Shown: positions 23,882 through 33,267 of the stretch, one piece after another | How positions within the stretch are numbered: the first letter of the stretch is position 1 | How the letters are laid out: each line of letters opens with the position of its first letter | NCBI RefSeq assembly: GCF_021277265.1 | Contig: NZ_JAJSOH010000007.1 | Span: 124,001-188,000, forward strand | Reading direction: 5' to 3' | Source of the DNA: Kineosporia rhizophila | GTDB lineage: Bacteria; Actinomycetota; Actinomycetes; Actinomycetales; Kineosporiaceae | DNA: 64,000 nucleotides | The notes under the pieces: generated by a model | What the model saw: the letters and a program-made list of their open reading frames with translations, nothing else | Told to the model about the DNA's origin: nothing | The model's database searches: none | Position numbers and translations under genes: made by a program

Positions 23882-25135
23882 TCAGCTCTCCGTGGCCGGC
23901 GTGCCCGCCCCGTTCGGCGGTGTTGCGCCACCCCCGCTCATTCCGGTGGACGCCTGCTGGGAGGCGCTGCCCGCGTAGTCGTTGCTCGGATCGCGGTAGA
24001 TCGTGTGGATGTGCCCCCAGCCGGCGGTGGTGACCCCGTCGACGTCGGCGCCGGCCGAGCCCTGCTGGCTGGCCAGCTCGATGTACACGTCCGGGCCGGA
24101 GATCTGGTAGTAGATCCCCCCGCCCGACGTCATGTCGTAGGTGGTCGCGCCCGACCAGCTCACGTAGGTCTCGTCCAGGGTGGCCTCGATCTCGGCCAGC
24201 GCCGCGTCGGTGGTCTCCTCGTCGGACAGGCCGACCCAGTTGGCGATCACCTGCAGCAGCAGTTCCCGCTGCTCGTCGGTGAGGTCGGCGCCGGAGATCC
24301 CGGTGCCGGTGGGGTAGTCACAGGTGCTGCCGGCCGCGCAGACCAGGTCGGAGACGTCCTCGCTCTGGTAGAGGGTGGCCTGCTGCTCCTCGGTCAGGCT
24401 GTCGTAGAAGGCGAAGGCGTCCTCGTACATCCCGGCCAGGGGCTGGACCTCTTCGCCGTCCTCGTTGGTGTACACGGCGGGCTGGGAGCCGAGGTGGGTG
24501 GGGGCGAAGGTGATCTCGCCGGCCGAGTCGGCCGAGCCGTCCAGGGTGGCGTTGATGCCCAGGTGGTGCCCGCCGAACTGGATCTCGTAGGCGGAGTCGG
24601 TGGAGGCCTCGCCGAAGAAGGCGATGTAGTACTGGCCCAGCGAATCCTCGGTGGAACTGCTGTTCTCGGCCAGGAACTCGTCGCCGCCGATGATGCCGGT
24701 GACGGTTGCGTAGCCCTCGTCGCTCAGCAGGGCCTCGAGCACCTTCATCGCGGCGGCCTGCTGCTCCTCGGTGAGGTCGTTCAGGTTCAGGCCGGCCCGC
24801 TGCACGAAGGTCACCGGGAAGTTCGACCAGGACGTGGTTTTCGTCTCGTCGTCGTAGTCGTACAGCACCGTCTCGCGCTGCTCGTCCGAGAGCGTCTCCA
24901 GGAAGGCCTCCACCGCGGCCGTGGTTTCGGCGATGGTCTCCGCGGTGGTGCTGGAGTCGGTGCTCTCATCGGCCGCCGAGATCGTCGAGATCGAAGCGCC
25001 CGAGCTGGAACTGACCGCTGAGGTGGTGGTGGCGTCGGCCGCGGAGGCGCAGCCGCCTAGGGCGAGCGCGCCGGCCAGGATCATCGAGGCGAAGGACAGG
25101 GACTTGCGCTGACGAGTGGTCCGGGTCGTTGTCAT
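23882..25135 (-). CDS. DUF3500 domain lipoprotein
   Basis: The 417-residue protein has a lipoprotein signal (basic start, hydrophobic run, lipobox LGGC at about 26-29), then a low-complexity Ser/Thr/Ala linker, then a DUF3500-like domain. That domain is recognisable from FLETLSDEQRETVLYDYDDE, FGGHHLGINATL, and the final WGHIHTIYRDPSNDY. It repeats LTEEQQ/LTDEQR helices. It should be anchored outside the membrane. The function of the family is not established. The protein is strikingly acidic and has few basic residues after the signal peptide, as expected for an exported protein. Confidence 0.85.
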   Translation of the reverse strand: MTTTRTTRQRKSLSFASMILAGALALGGCASAADATTTSAVSSSSGASISTISAADESTDSSTTAETIAETTAAVEAFLETLSDEQRETVLYDYDDETKTTSWSNFPVTFVQRAGLNLNDLTEEQQAAAMKVLEALLSDEGYATVTGIIGGDEFLAENSSSTEDSLGQYYIAFFGEASTDSAYEIQFGGHHLGINATLDGSADSAGEITFAPTHLGSQPAVYTNEDGEEVQPLAGMYEDAFAFYDSLTEEQQATLYQSEDVSDLVCAAGSTCDYPTGTGISGADLTDEQRELLLQVIANWVGLSDEETTDAALAEIEATLDETYVSWSGATTYDMTSGGGIYYQISGPDVYIELASQQGSAGADVDGVTTAGWGHIHTIYRDPSNDYAGSASQQASTGMSGGGATPPNGAGTPATES

Positions 25136-25190
25136 GGAAAGACAGTCGCAGTCACCGATCCACGCGTTCTGAACGTTTCCTGTGCGCCTG

Positions 25191-25814
25191 CTATGCCACG
25201 TGACGCGGGCGGTTCTGCTGACGCGCCCGCAGCACCTCGATCGCGACCGGGATCACCGAGACGGCGACCACGGCGATCAGCATCAGCTCGATGTGGTCCT
25301 TCACCACGGCGATCTGTCCCAGCTGGTGCCCCAGCAGGGTGACGCCGCCACCCCAGAGCACGCCGCCGATCACGTTGCAGACCAGGAAGGTGCGGTAGTC
25401 CATCCGGCCGGCTCCGGCCACGATCGGGGTGAAGGTGCGCACGACCGGCACGAACCGGGCCAGAATGATCGAGCGGGCGCCGTAGGTGGCCAGGAACTCG
25501 TGGGCCCGGGTCAGGTTCTCCTGCTTGAACAGGCGCGAGTCGGGCCGGCGGAAGAGGGCCGGGCCGAACTTGCGGCCGAAGAGGTAGCCGAACTGGTCAC
25601 CGGCCACGGCCGCGACCGCCACCAGCAGGCAGACCAGCCAGAGCGGCTGGTGCAGGTAGGTGCCCTCGGCCACCAGCAGGCCGGTGGTGAACAGCAGCGA
25701 GTCGCCCGGCAGGAAGAAACCGATCAGCAGGCCGGACTCGGCGAACACGACGGCCAGGATGCCCAGGAGCCCGAAGGTGGAGATCAGGTGCTCCGGGGCG
25801 AGAAAAGACAGCAT
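25191..25814 (-). CDS. DedA family membrane protein
   Basis: The 207-residue DedA/VTT protein has about five membrane segments. It includes the family motifs ESGLLIGFFLPGDSLLFTTGLL, GDQFGYLFGRKFGP, and the FxRF..R..P pattern reading ILARFVPVVRTFTPIVAGAGRM. DedA proteins are now linked to lipid carrier (undecaprenyl phosphate) flipping and membrane homeostasis. The ATG after a GGGGG stretch is used; an upstream frame would add 24 unlikely residues. It is divergent from an acetyltransferase gene with an 81-bp gap. Confidence 0.9.
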   Translation of the reverse strand: MLSFLAPEHLISTFGLLGILAVVFAESGLLIGFFLPGDSLLFTTGLLVAEGTYLHQPLWLVCLLVAVAAVAGDQFGYLFGRKFGPALFRRPDSRLFKQENLTRAHEFLATYGARSIILARFVPVVRTFTPIVAGAGRMDYRTFLVCNVIGGVLWGGGVTLLGHQLGQIAVVKDHIELMLIAVVAVSVIPVAIEVLRARQQNRPRHVA

Positions 25815-25895
25815 GACCCCCAGCCTGCACCGCACACCCTGAACGGGACCTGACTGCGAGGGGCCCGACATCGACAAATCGGGCACACTGGGCCA

Positions 25896-26447
25896 GTGGT
25901 GAACGTCTCCTACGACCCTTGGCCGCCAGCCCCGATCAGCACCGAACGGCTGCTCCTAAGAGCGTCCCGCCCCTCCGACCGGGAGCGGTTCCAGAAACTG
26001 TTCGGCTCGGCGGAGGTGGGCGCCTACGTCGGCGGCCCTCAGCCGGCGGACGAACTGGAACGACTGCCCGAGGTGCCCGGACAGCGTCCCGGCGTCTTCG
26101 TGGTCGATCTCGACGGAGTCATGATCGGCCTGGTGATGCTGGAACGCCGCAACCTGGGCCCGGCCGACCGCGTCCGGCCCGAGAACGGCGAGGTGGATCT
26201 GGGCTACCTCTTCCTGCCCGAGTTCTGGGGGATGGGCTTCGCCGCCGAGGCATGCACCGCGGCCCTGACCTGGTTCGACGAGGTGTTCCCGGGTGAGCCG
26301 GTGGTGCTGTGCACTCAGACCGCCAACCAGCGTTCGCTGAGTCTGGCCACCCGGCTCGGCTTCGTCGAGGTGCAGAGGTATCAGAAATTCGGCTCTGAGC
26401 AGTGGTTCGGCGTCCGGGCCGCTGCGAGTGCGCCGCCCGGCCGTTGA
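25896..26447 (+). CDS. GNAT family N-acetyltransferase (RimJ/RimL-like)
   Basis: The 183-residue GNAT of the RimJ/RimL type reads ISTERLLLRASRPSDRERFQKLF at the N-terminus, then GEVDLGYLFLPEFWGMGFAAEA as the acetyl-CoA-binding motif A (about 96-118), and NQRSLSLATRLGFVEVQRYQKFG as motif B. Relatives acetylate protein N-termini or small molecules. The start is one of two tandem GTG codons six bases after a weak CACACT box. It stands alone between the divergent DedA gene and paaK. Confidence 0.88.
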   Translation: MVNVSYDPWPPAPISTERLLLRASRPSDRERFQKLFGSAEVGAYVGGPQPADELERLPEVPGQRPGVFVVDLDGVMIGLVMLERRNLGPADRVRPENGEVDLGYLFLPEFWGMGFAAEACTAALTWFDEVFPGEPVVLCTQTANQRSLSLATRLGFVEVQRYQKFGSEQWFGVRAAASAPPGR

Positions 26448-26584
26448 CAGCCTCGGCATTGCGGGGACCTTCACCCGCCATTCACCGCACAACGCCCGGC
26501 GGGCCCGCCGGATTCGCCTAACGTCGAGAAGGTGGTGAAACCCGGCCACGTCCTCAGCACCCCGCTGGCCCAAGGGAGGCGCAC

Positions 26585-27889
26585 GTGATTCATCCGCTGG
26601 AGCTGGACCCGATCGAGACCGCCTCCCGCGACGAACTGCGCGACCTGCAACTGCGCCGGCTCCAGTGGTCACTGCGGCACGCCTACGACAACGTGCCCTT
26701 CTACCGCCGCTCGTTCGAGGCCGCCGGAGTGCACCCCGACGACTGCCGCACCCTGGAAGACCTGGCCCGCTTCCCCTTCACCACCAAGGAAGACCTGCGC
26801 CAGGCCTACCCCTTCGGCATGCTGGCGGTGCCCCGTGAGCAACTGAGCCGCGTACACGCGTCCTCAGGTACTACCGGCCGGCCGACCGTGGTGGGTTACA
26901 CCCGCCGCGACATCGACACCTGGTCCGACCTGATGGCCCGCTCACTGCGGGCAGCCGGCGCCCACCCCGGCGACCTGGTGCACATTGCTTACGGTTACGG
27001 GCTTTTCACCGGCGGCCTCGGTGCCCACTACGGCGCCGAGCGCCTCGGCTGCACCGTAGTTCCGGTGTCCGGCGGCATGACCGAACGCCAGGTACGGCTG
27101 ATCGCCGACCTACGCCCCGAGGTCATCATGGCCACCCCCTCCTACCTGCTCACAATTTTGGACGAGTGTGACCGCCAGGGTTTCGATCCCCGGAAAGCGT
27201 CGTTGCGGGTAGGAGTGCTCGGAGCCGAACCGTGGACCGAGAGCATGCGGCGGGAGGTGGAAGAACGCTTCGACATGCATGCCGTCGACATCTACGGCCT
27301 GTCCGAAGTCATGGGCCCGGGCGTGGCCCAGGAATGCGTGGAGACCAAGGACGGCCCGCACATCTGGGAAGACCACTTCTACCCCGAAATCGTCGACCCG
27401 GCATCGGATTCGGTGCTGGGAGACGGCGAGGCCGGGGAACTGGTGTTCACCTCCCTGACCAAGGAGGCCCTCCCGATCATCCGCTACCGCACCCGCGACC
27501 TGAGCCAACTGCTGCCCGGCACTGCCCGCACCATGCGGCGCATGGCCAAGGTCACCGGCCGCAGCGACGACATGATGATCGTGCACGGCGTCAACGTCTT
27601 CCCCAGCCAGATCGAGGAAATCATTCTGCGCGTGCCCGGCCTCGCCCCGCACTACGAGTGCGTGCTCCAGCGCCCGGGCCGCCTGGACGAGCTCACCGTG
27701 CGCGTCGAGGCCCGCACCGCCCTGAACGAGACCCAGAGTTCCCAGCGGGCAACCACTCTCAGTTCGGTGGTGAAGGAAAGCATCGGGGTGTCGGTGAAGG
27801 TGGACCTGCTGCCGCCGGGTGGGCTGGAGCGCTCGACCGGCAAGGCCCGGCGGGTCGTGGATCTCAGGACGAATATGGAGGCCGGTTGA
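26585..27889 (+). CDS. paaK: Phenylacetate--CoA ligase
   Basis: The 434-residue adenylate-forming enzyme has the PaaK N-terminus (LRDLQLRRLQWSLRHAYDNVPFYR), FPFTTKEDLRQAYPFGMLAVP, the AMP-binding P-loop SSGTTGRPTVVGYT, AYGYGLFTGGLGAHYGAE, and the C-terminal domain (RSDDMMIVHGVNVFPSQIE, GLERSTGKARRVVD). It would activate phenylacetate, or a related aryl acid, to its CoA thioester using ATP. Other paa genes are absent, so a role on another aryl carboxylate is possible. A GGGAGG lies before the GTG start, and a TAACGT box (26519-26524) about 60 bases upstream gives a short leader. Confidence 0.92.
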   Translation: MIHPLELDPIETASRDELRDLQLRRLQWSLRHAYDNVPFYRRSFEAAGVHPDDCRTLEDLARFPFTTKEDLRQAYPFGMLAVPREQLSRVHASSGTTGRPTVVGYTRRDIDTWSDLMARSLRAAGAHPGDLVHIAYGYGLFTGGLGAHYGAERLGCTVVPVSGGMTERQVRLIADLRPEVIMATPSYLLTILDECDRQGFDPRKASLRVGVLGAEPWTESMRREVEERFDMHAVDIYGLSEVMGPGVAQECVETKDGPHIWEDHFYPEIVDPASDSVLGDGEAGELVFTSLTKEALPIIRYRTRDLSQLLPGTARTMRRMAKVTGRSDDMMIVHGVNVFPSQIEEIILRVPGLAPHYECVLQRPGRLDELTVRVEARTALNETQSSQRATTLSSVVKESIGVSVKVDLLPPGGLERSTGKARRVVDLRTNMEAG

Positions 27890-27969
27890 CCGGTGTCGAC
27901 GTCGTAGGCGAAGAGGTCCCGGTCCACCCGGACCGGGACGAAGGTGGGGCTCTGCGGGAGAATGCCCAG

Positions 27970-28944
27970 ATGCAGGGACACGAGGAATCCAGGATCAACC
28001 TTCCCGAGCCCTTCGAGGTGATTCCGGGCCTGTCGCCCATCGACGGACTCGTGGCCGTCAACGCCGTGATGTCCTATGACGAGCACCGTCGGTATCAGGT
28101 GGTTGTCGGTACCCCGCAGGGCCCGGTGACCAGCAGGGTCTACACCCGCTACGCCCAGACGCAGCATGTGGTGGAGGAGATCGTCAGGCCCTTCCCCGAG
28201 GTCGGGCCCGAGATCCGAGTTCAGGTCGACATCACCGCCCCGGAGCCCTCGTGGCTGTCGGTCGGTCAGCCGGTCCTGGTCCGCGCCGACAGCACGCAAC
28301 CCGGTCGTGAGGCCGCGCCGGGCTGGATCGGGGCCTTCCTGGAGGGCGGTGTCTGGGTGATGGGTGTCGGAGGTCGCGAGGACGCCTTGTTCGGAGCGGA
28401 CGAACTGGGCGACGAGGCCGAGCTGACCTCCGGGCAGCGGGCCCAGATCAACGCTGCCGTTCAGCGAGCCCAAGACACCTTCACCGTCGAAGTCCGACAC
28501 ACCTTTGACGCCGATCGCCGCTACCGCCTCAGCCTGGACACCCCCGACGGCCCGGTGACGAGCGAACCGCTGGCCCGCACGAGGGAGTCGGGCCCGACCG
28601 CCGCACGCATGGTTGCGGCGGCCTACGGTGACGCCCCCGCGGTGCCCTGCATCAGCAGCCAGCGCCCGCCGTGGCTGTCGCACGGACAACCCGTCATCAT
28701 CCGGGGACAAGTAGCGACGGGGATCGGCGAGACGACGTCGGAGGCCGGGGACGAGTCGTTCGGCTGGATCGGCGGATTCGTCCAGGGGGGCGTCTACGTC
28801 AACGATCTGGGCAACGAGGACGGCTGGGGAATCTATCCACCGGAGGACCTCGACGACTCCCGGAAGCTGACCCCTGAGCAGTTGGCCCAGGTCGAGGAGT
28901 CGAAGCGGTTGCATGCAGCGAGACCCAGCCGCCAGCAGCAGTAG
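27970..28944 (+). CDS. Unknown protein built of two tandem copies of one domain
   Basis: I do not recognise this 324-residue soluble protein. It contains two related halves. The first reads YQVVVGTPQGPVTS, then SWLSVGQPVLVRA, then PGWIGAFLEGGVWVMGVGGRED, then LTSGQRAQI. The second reads YRLSLDTPDGPVTS, PWLSHGQPVIIRG, FGWIGGFVQGGVYVNDLGNED, LTPEQLAQV. Spacing between matching points is about 150 residues, so an internal duplication is clear. The protein is acidic and has no signal peptide or membrane segment. The ATG with GGGAG upstream is chosen; an earlier TTG would overlap paaK. It could be cotranscribed with paaK. Confidence 0.7.
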   Translation: MQGHEESRINLPEPFEVIPGLSPIDGLVAVNAVMSYDEHRRYQVVVGTPQGPVTSRVYTRYAQTQHVVEEIVRPFPEVGPEIRVQVDITAPEPSWLSVGQPVLVRADSTQPGREAAPGWIGAFLEGGVWVMGVGGREDALFGADELGDEAELTSGQRAQINAAVQRAQDTFTVEVRHTFDADRRYRLSLDTPDGPVTSEPLARTRESGPTAARMVAAAYGDAPAVPCISSQRPPWLSHGQPVIIRGQVATGIGETTSEAGDESFGWIGGFVQGGVYVNDLGNEDGWGIYPPEDLDDSRKLTPEQLAQVEESKRLHAARPSRQQQ

Positions 28945-29136
28945 CGCGTGTTCCGGATGACTGAGTGGGGTACTGCGGTCCTGAACAACAGGCAGTGGCA
29001 AGTGCTCATACTGCGTCACCACAGTGCATCCGGATTCTTTGTCGGTGCCGCCGCACTTGTGGCACCACCGCCCAAACCTTTTCGGGCATTTCGTCCGTCT
29101 TGGGTCGCTGAGTTCATGACTGAATAGAATCGGCCG

Positions 29137-31824
29137 GTGATTGTGGGGCGAGGCGCAGAGCTGGCGGCACTGTCAGCTCTAGTGAACGGTGCTGCGGCGG
29201 GCCGCGGTGGCGCGCTGATCTTGCGGGGCGAGGCCGGAGTGGGCAAGTCCACTTTGCTGGAGGAGGCTGGTGAGGAAGCCGGCCGGGCGGGGCTGCGCGT
29301 CCTGAACACTGCTGGAGTTCAGGCCGAAGTGCACATTCCGTACGCGGCGGTGCATCGCCTGCTGTACGCGGCGCCCGATCTGCTGGATGCTGCTCAGGTC
29401 ATTCTGGAGGCGCCGGACACGGTCCCGTTCCGCGTCGCGACCCTGATGCTCGCCGCAATTGCCGAAGCTGGCGTTCCGGTTCTGATGACCGTCGACGACC
29501 TGCAATGGGTTGACGAGAGCAGCTGGGTGGCACTGGCTTTTGTGGCCCGTCGGCTGAACGGTGTGCCGACGGCGATGGTGCTGACCGCGCGTGACGGCGG
29601 TGAGGTCGAGCGGCGCCTGAATGCGGTGGCTCTGCCGGAGCGACGGCTCGAGCCACTGTCGGAGACCGATGCGCAGACAGTTCTGACGCACGTGGCGCCG
29701 CAGCTGTCCGGTGTCCTGCGCGCCCAGGTGCTCGACACCGCCGCCGGCAACCCGTTGGGCCTGGTCGAGCTGGGGAGCGCTGCCCTGAGGTCAGTAGGCC
29801 CGGCCGCGCTGTCCGGCTCCGTTCCGCTGAGCGAGCGGCTGGAAAGAACCTTCTCCGGGCTGGTGGGCGAGCTACCCGCGACCACCAGGGCCATGTTGGT
29901 GGTCGCTGCCCTGGACGACGGTGACGACGTGGACGAAATCGTCCGGGCTACCGGCGTCGTCATCAACGGTCCCGCCGATCACGCGGATCTGGAGCCTGCT
30001 GAGCAGACCCGCCTGGTCCAGGTCGATCAGCAGCTGCGCCTGAGGTTTCGGCATCCGTTGCTGCGCTCGGCGTTACAGCACACCGCGGCTACCGCTCAGC
30101 TCCGGCAGGTGCACGCAGCTCTGGCTCACGTGCTCACCGCTGAACCAGAACGGGCATTGTGGCACCGGGCGGCTGCTGCGGACCGCCCCGACGAGTTGCT
30201 GGCCGTCGCCCTCGAGGACGCTGCGGCCCGGGCCCGGCACCGACAGGCTCCGGGGATCGCGCAGACCGCGTTCGAACGGGCGGCCCGGCTCAGTCAGCAT
30301 CCCGCCGCGCGCGCCCAGCGCCTGATGGCTGCCTCCGACATGGCCTTGGAACAGGGCGATTTCGCCGCAACCGCTCGGCTCCTGGCCGAGATCCGGCCGC
30401 AAGATCTGTCGGTAGGTGAGCGGGCTGTCTACGAACTCGACGTCGAAGCCCTGTACGCCACCCACTGGTCCGGCGGGCAGCGGCTGATCAGGGCGGCGGA
30501 CGCGGTCGAGACGTTGGTCGAGAACGGTGATGTGGTCAGAGCGGTAGTACTGGTGGACCGGATCTCGCTACGCGCGCACTACTCCGAACCTGACCCGGTC
30601 GCCGTGAAGCGTCTGGTCGCGGCGATCGACCGGGCCATGTCGGTCTCGGGCGACCCGCTGCTCATCGGCGCCCTGGCACTGATCGCGCCCCTGGCCCGGG
30701 GGCCCTACTGTCGTCCGCTGATCCGGGAGCTGCTGGCCCGCGGCGGGACTGATCCGTACGCCACCCACCAGCTGGGACTGGCCGCCGCAGTTCTCGGCGA
30801 CACCCCCACCGGGTTCACCCTGCAGGCGATGGCCCAGGTCGGGCTGCGGGAACAGGGACGCCTGGGTGTCCTCTACCGGGCCCGGATCAGTCAGGCAGTG
30901 GGGGCCACCTACCTGGGAGACGCCCGCACCGCCATGATGTTGATGCCCGAGGTTCAGGAGCTGGCCCGGGACGTCAGGGCGCCGAACTGGATCCCGACCA
31001 CCTGCACGGCAGCGGGGGCCGCCCACGCGTTACGTGGAGAGGTCAGTGAGGCTCACGAACAGGCCGCAGCAGCCGAATCGATGCTGCTGGCCTACGGCCG
31101 CAACCCGCTGCTGGCCGGAGTGCGTCAGGTGCGCGGGCTGGCGGCCCTGGCCGACGGGCGTTTCGAGGAGGCGTTCTCCGAGCTGTGCCGCATCTTCGAC
31201 GAGGCGGACGACGGCTTCCACCCCTACACCGGTCACCATCTGCTGGGCTTCGTCGTGGAGGCAGCGGCCGGTTGCGGCGCCACCACTCAGCTGCGTCGGC
31301 TGGTCGCCGGGCTCGCCCCGGTCGCCGAGCTCGGGCGTTCGCCGGCCCTGATGGTCGGGCTGGGCTACGCCGAGGCTGTGCTGGCCGACACCGCCGAGGC
31401 CTACGACCAGGCAGTCGGCGAAGACCTGACCGGCTGGCCGTTCGAGCAGGCCCGCCGCCAGCACGCCTACGGAGTCTGGCTGCGCCGCCACCGCCGACCC
31501 GCCGAATCCCGTCCCCTGCTGCGCGCGGCCGCCGCCACCTTCGACTCTCTGGGCGCCCTGGCCTGGGCCGAGCGCTCCCGTAACGAACTGCGCGCCACCG
31601 GCGAGTCGCTGCGCCGGACCAGCCGCGACGAGGAAGGTGTCACCGCCCTCACCCCGCAGGAGACCCAGATCGCCCGGCTGGCCGCCGAAGGGCTCAGCAC
31701 CCGGGAGATCGCCGAGCGCCTGTTCCTGTCACCACGCACCGTCTCCACCCACCTCTCGCGGATCTATCGCAAGCTCGGCATCCGCTCCCGCTCGGAACTC
31801 GGCCGGGTTCTGCCGAGTACGTAG
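29137..31824 (+). CDS. LAL-type (large ATP-binding) LuxR family transcriptional regulator
   Basis: The 895-residue regulator has an N-terminal AAA/STAND ATPase (Walker A GEAGVGKST at 31-39, Walker B VLMTVDDLQWVD at 115-126), a long helical repeat middle (about 330-820), and a C-terminal LuxR helix-turn-helix (LTPQETQIARLAAEGLSTREIAERL, then SPRTVSTHLSRIYRKLGI). LAL proteins activate operons in response to nucleotides and unknown inducers. The GTG start has TAGAAT (29125-29130) six bases upstream, a leaderless layout. The alpha/beta hydrolase 80 bases downstream on the same strand is the likely local target. Confidence 0.92.
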   Translation: MIVGRGAELAALSALVNGAAAGRGGALILRGEAGVGKSTLLEEAGEEAGRAGLRVLNTAGVQAEVHIPYAAVHRLLYAAPDLLDAAQVILEAPDTVPFRVATLMLAAIAEAGVPVLMTVDDLQWVDESSWVALAFVARRLNGVPTAMVLTARDGGEVERRLNAVALPERRLEPLSETDAQTVLTHVAPQLSGVLRAQVLDTAAGNPLGLVELGSAALRSVGPAALSGSVPLSERLERTFSGLVGELPATTRAMLVVAALDDGDDVDEIVRATGVVINGPADHADLEPAEQTRLVQVDQQLRLRFRHPLLRSALQHTAATAQLRQVHAALAHVLTAEPERALWHRAAAADRPDELLAVALEDAAARARHRQAPGIAQTAFERAARLSQHPAARAQRLMAASDMALEQGDFAATARLLAEIRPQDLSVGERAVYELDVEALYATHWSGGQRLIRAADAVETLVENGDVVRAVVLVDRISLRAHYSEPDPVAVKRLVAAIDRAMSVSGDPLLIGALALIAPLARGPYCRPLIRELLARGGTDPYATHQLGLAAAVLGDTPTGFTLQAMAQVGLREQGRLGVLYRARISQAVGATYLGDARTAMMLMPEVQELARDVRAPNWIPTTCTAAGAAHALRGEVSEAHEQAAAAESMLLAYGRNPLLAGVRQVRGLAALADGRFEEAFSELCRIFDEADDGFHPYTGHHLLGFVVEAAAGCGATTQLRRLVAGLAPVAELGRSPALMVGLGYAEAVLADTAEAYDQAVGEDLTGWPFEQARRQHAYGVWLRRHRRPAESRPLLRAAAATFDSLGALAWAERSRNELRATGESLRRTSRDEEGVTALTPQETQIARLAAEGLSTREIAERLFLSPRTVSTHLSRIYRKLGIRSRSELGRVLPST

Positions 31825-31904
31825 TTCGACGTACGCGATCCGAGCGGCACGGGCCCTAGCGTCGACGGCGCCCACAGCACGTCCCATATCGAAAGTGCAG
31901 ACCC

Positions 31905-32732
31905 ATGAGTTTCGTGACCACCTCCGACGGCACCCAGATCTTCTACAAGGACTGGGGAACCGGCCGTCCCGTCGTTCTCTCCCACGGCTGGCCGCTGAAC
32001 TCCGACAGCTGGGAGGCCCAGCAGCTGTTTCTGGCCGAGAACGGCTACCGGGTCGTCGCGCACGACCGGCGCGGTCACGGCCGTTCCACCCAGAGCTGGA
32101 CCGGCAACGAGATGAACACCTACGCCGACGACCTGGCCGCCGTGATCGAGCACCTGGACCTGCAGGAGGTCACCCTGGTGGGATTCTCCACCGGCGGCGG
32201 TGAGATCACCCGCTACATGGGCCGTCACGGCACTGCCCGGGTGGCCCAGGCGGTGCTGGTCTCCGCGGTTCCCCCGCTGATGCTGCGCCGCGAGGACAAC
32301 CCGGGTGGGCTGCCCATCGAGGTGTTCGACGGTCTGCGGGCCGGCTCGCTGGCCGACCGCTCGCAGCTGTACCAGGACCTGGCCGACGGCCCGTTCTTCA
32401 ACCACCCCACGAAGCCGGTCTCGGCCGGGGCCCGGGACTCGTTCTGGGCGCAGGGCATGGCCGCCGGGCACCGCAACGCCTACGAGTCGATCGCCGCGTT
32501 CTCGGCCACCGACTTCCGTGAGGACCTGGCCCGGATCGACGTGCCGACGCTGGTCGTGCACGGCGACGCCGACCAGGTGGTGCCGATCGAGGTCGGCGGT
32601 CAGGCCTCGGCCGCCCTGGTCAAGGACGCCCGCCTGCTGGTCTACCCCGACGGCCCGCACGGCATCACCGACACCCACAAGGAGCGCCTCGGCGACGACC
32701 TGCTCGCCTTCCTGAAGGAGTACAGCAGCTAA
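31905..32732 (+). CDS. Alpha/beta hydrolase (non-heme haloperoxidase-like)
   Basis: The 275-residue enzyme matches cofactor-free haloperoxidase/esterase proteins: [15 protein letters not shown] (HG oxyanion segment at 27-28), [10 protein letters not shown], the nucleophile elbow GFSTGGGE (Ser95), the acid in [12 protein letters not shown], and the histidine in YPDGPHGI. These enzymes hydrolyse esters and can show perhydrolase activity. No signal peptide is present. A TAGCGT box (31857-31862) gives a 36-base leader. It follows the LAL regulator, and a strong hairpin follows it, so it is probably a single-gene unit. Confidence 0.92.
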   Translation: MSFVTTSDGTQIFYKDWGTGRPVVLSHGWPLNSDSWEAQQLFLAENGYRVVAHDRRGHGRSTQSWTGNEMNTYADDLAAVIEHLDLQEVTLVGFSTGGGEITRYMGRHGTARVAQAVLVSAVPPLMLRREDNPGGLPIEVFDGLRAGSLADRSQLYQDLADGPFFNHPTKPVSAGARDSFWAQGMAAGHRNAYESIAAFSATDFREDLARIDVPTLVVHGDADQVVPIEVGGQASAALVKDARLLVYPDGPHGITDTHKERLGDDLLAFLKEYSS

Positions 32733-32754
32733 GTCAGTTAGTCACAGAATTTGG

Positions 32755-32787
32755 GGACGTCTGTGGGCACCGTGGCCACAGACGTCC
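32755..32787 (+). terminator. Hairpin terminator after the alpha/beta hydrolase gene
   Basis: A perfect 12-bp stem (GGACGTCTGTGG with CCACAGACGTCC) around a nine-base loop starts 22 bases after the stop codon. It is followed only by TCTTCGG, so the T tract is weak. Confidence 0.7.
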
Positions 32788-32853
32788 TCTTCGGTGTCGG
32801 GGAGCGTTCGAAAACCAGTTTCGGGCCGGGCGACGGCTGGCTAGGTTCGCATC

Positions 32854-33129
32854 GTGCCCAAGGACGATCCGCGCAAGCCACTGGAACTGAGGTTCGAGAT
32901 CCTGGCCACCGAGGAGCAGGCGATAGCCCTGCAGGACGTGGTGGGCGCGGCGATCTGCGGCGCGGACCTTTTGCACGACGGTCCCTGCCGCATCGCCTGG
33001 AGCGGGGGAGTGCGCACCGAACTGTCGAAGAAGGACCGGAAGTTCGTCTGGGAGAACCTGGGTCCGATCGACACCTGGCCCCAGGAGGCGGTGGACGAGT
33101 CGCTGGGAATCCCACACGAAGAACCCTGA
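32854..33129 (+). CDS. Small hypothetical protein (91 residues)
   Basis: No family is recognised. The protein is charged and soluble, with LRFEILATEEQAIALQDVVGAAI near the N-terminus and WENLGPIDTWPQEAVDESLGI at the end. Codon use fits its neighbours. The GTG start has TAGGTT (32842-32847) six bases upstream, the leaderless layout common in this window, which supports it being a real gene. It lies after the terminator of the hydrolase gene and is convergent with the secreted peptidase gene. Confidence 0.6.
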   Translation: MPKDDPRKPLELRFEILATEEQAIALQDVVGAAICGADLLHDGPCRIAWSGGVRTELSKKDRKFVWENLGPIDTWPQEAVDESLGIPHEEP

Positions 33130-33267
33130 TGGTGCCGTGGCCGGGCCGGGACCCGGAACTGCTCGACCAGGCGCGGGCCGGGCGATCCGGGAGACGGCAG
33201 CCGGACGGCCCACCTGGCCGGACGCGAGGTGCGCCGACCGGGCGGGCCGTCAGGGCCGGTTGAGGGA

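Noticed and set aside
26496..26511. 16-base GC palindrome between the GNAT gene and paaK
   Set aside because: It could be a terminator, but it has no loop and no T tract, and short GC palindromes are expected by chance here.
33129..33263. 44-codon frame overlapping the stop of the 91-residue gene
   Set aside because: TGATG overlap would allow coupling, but the Gly/Arg/Pro-rich peptide looks non-coding and no RBS is present.
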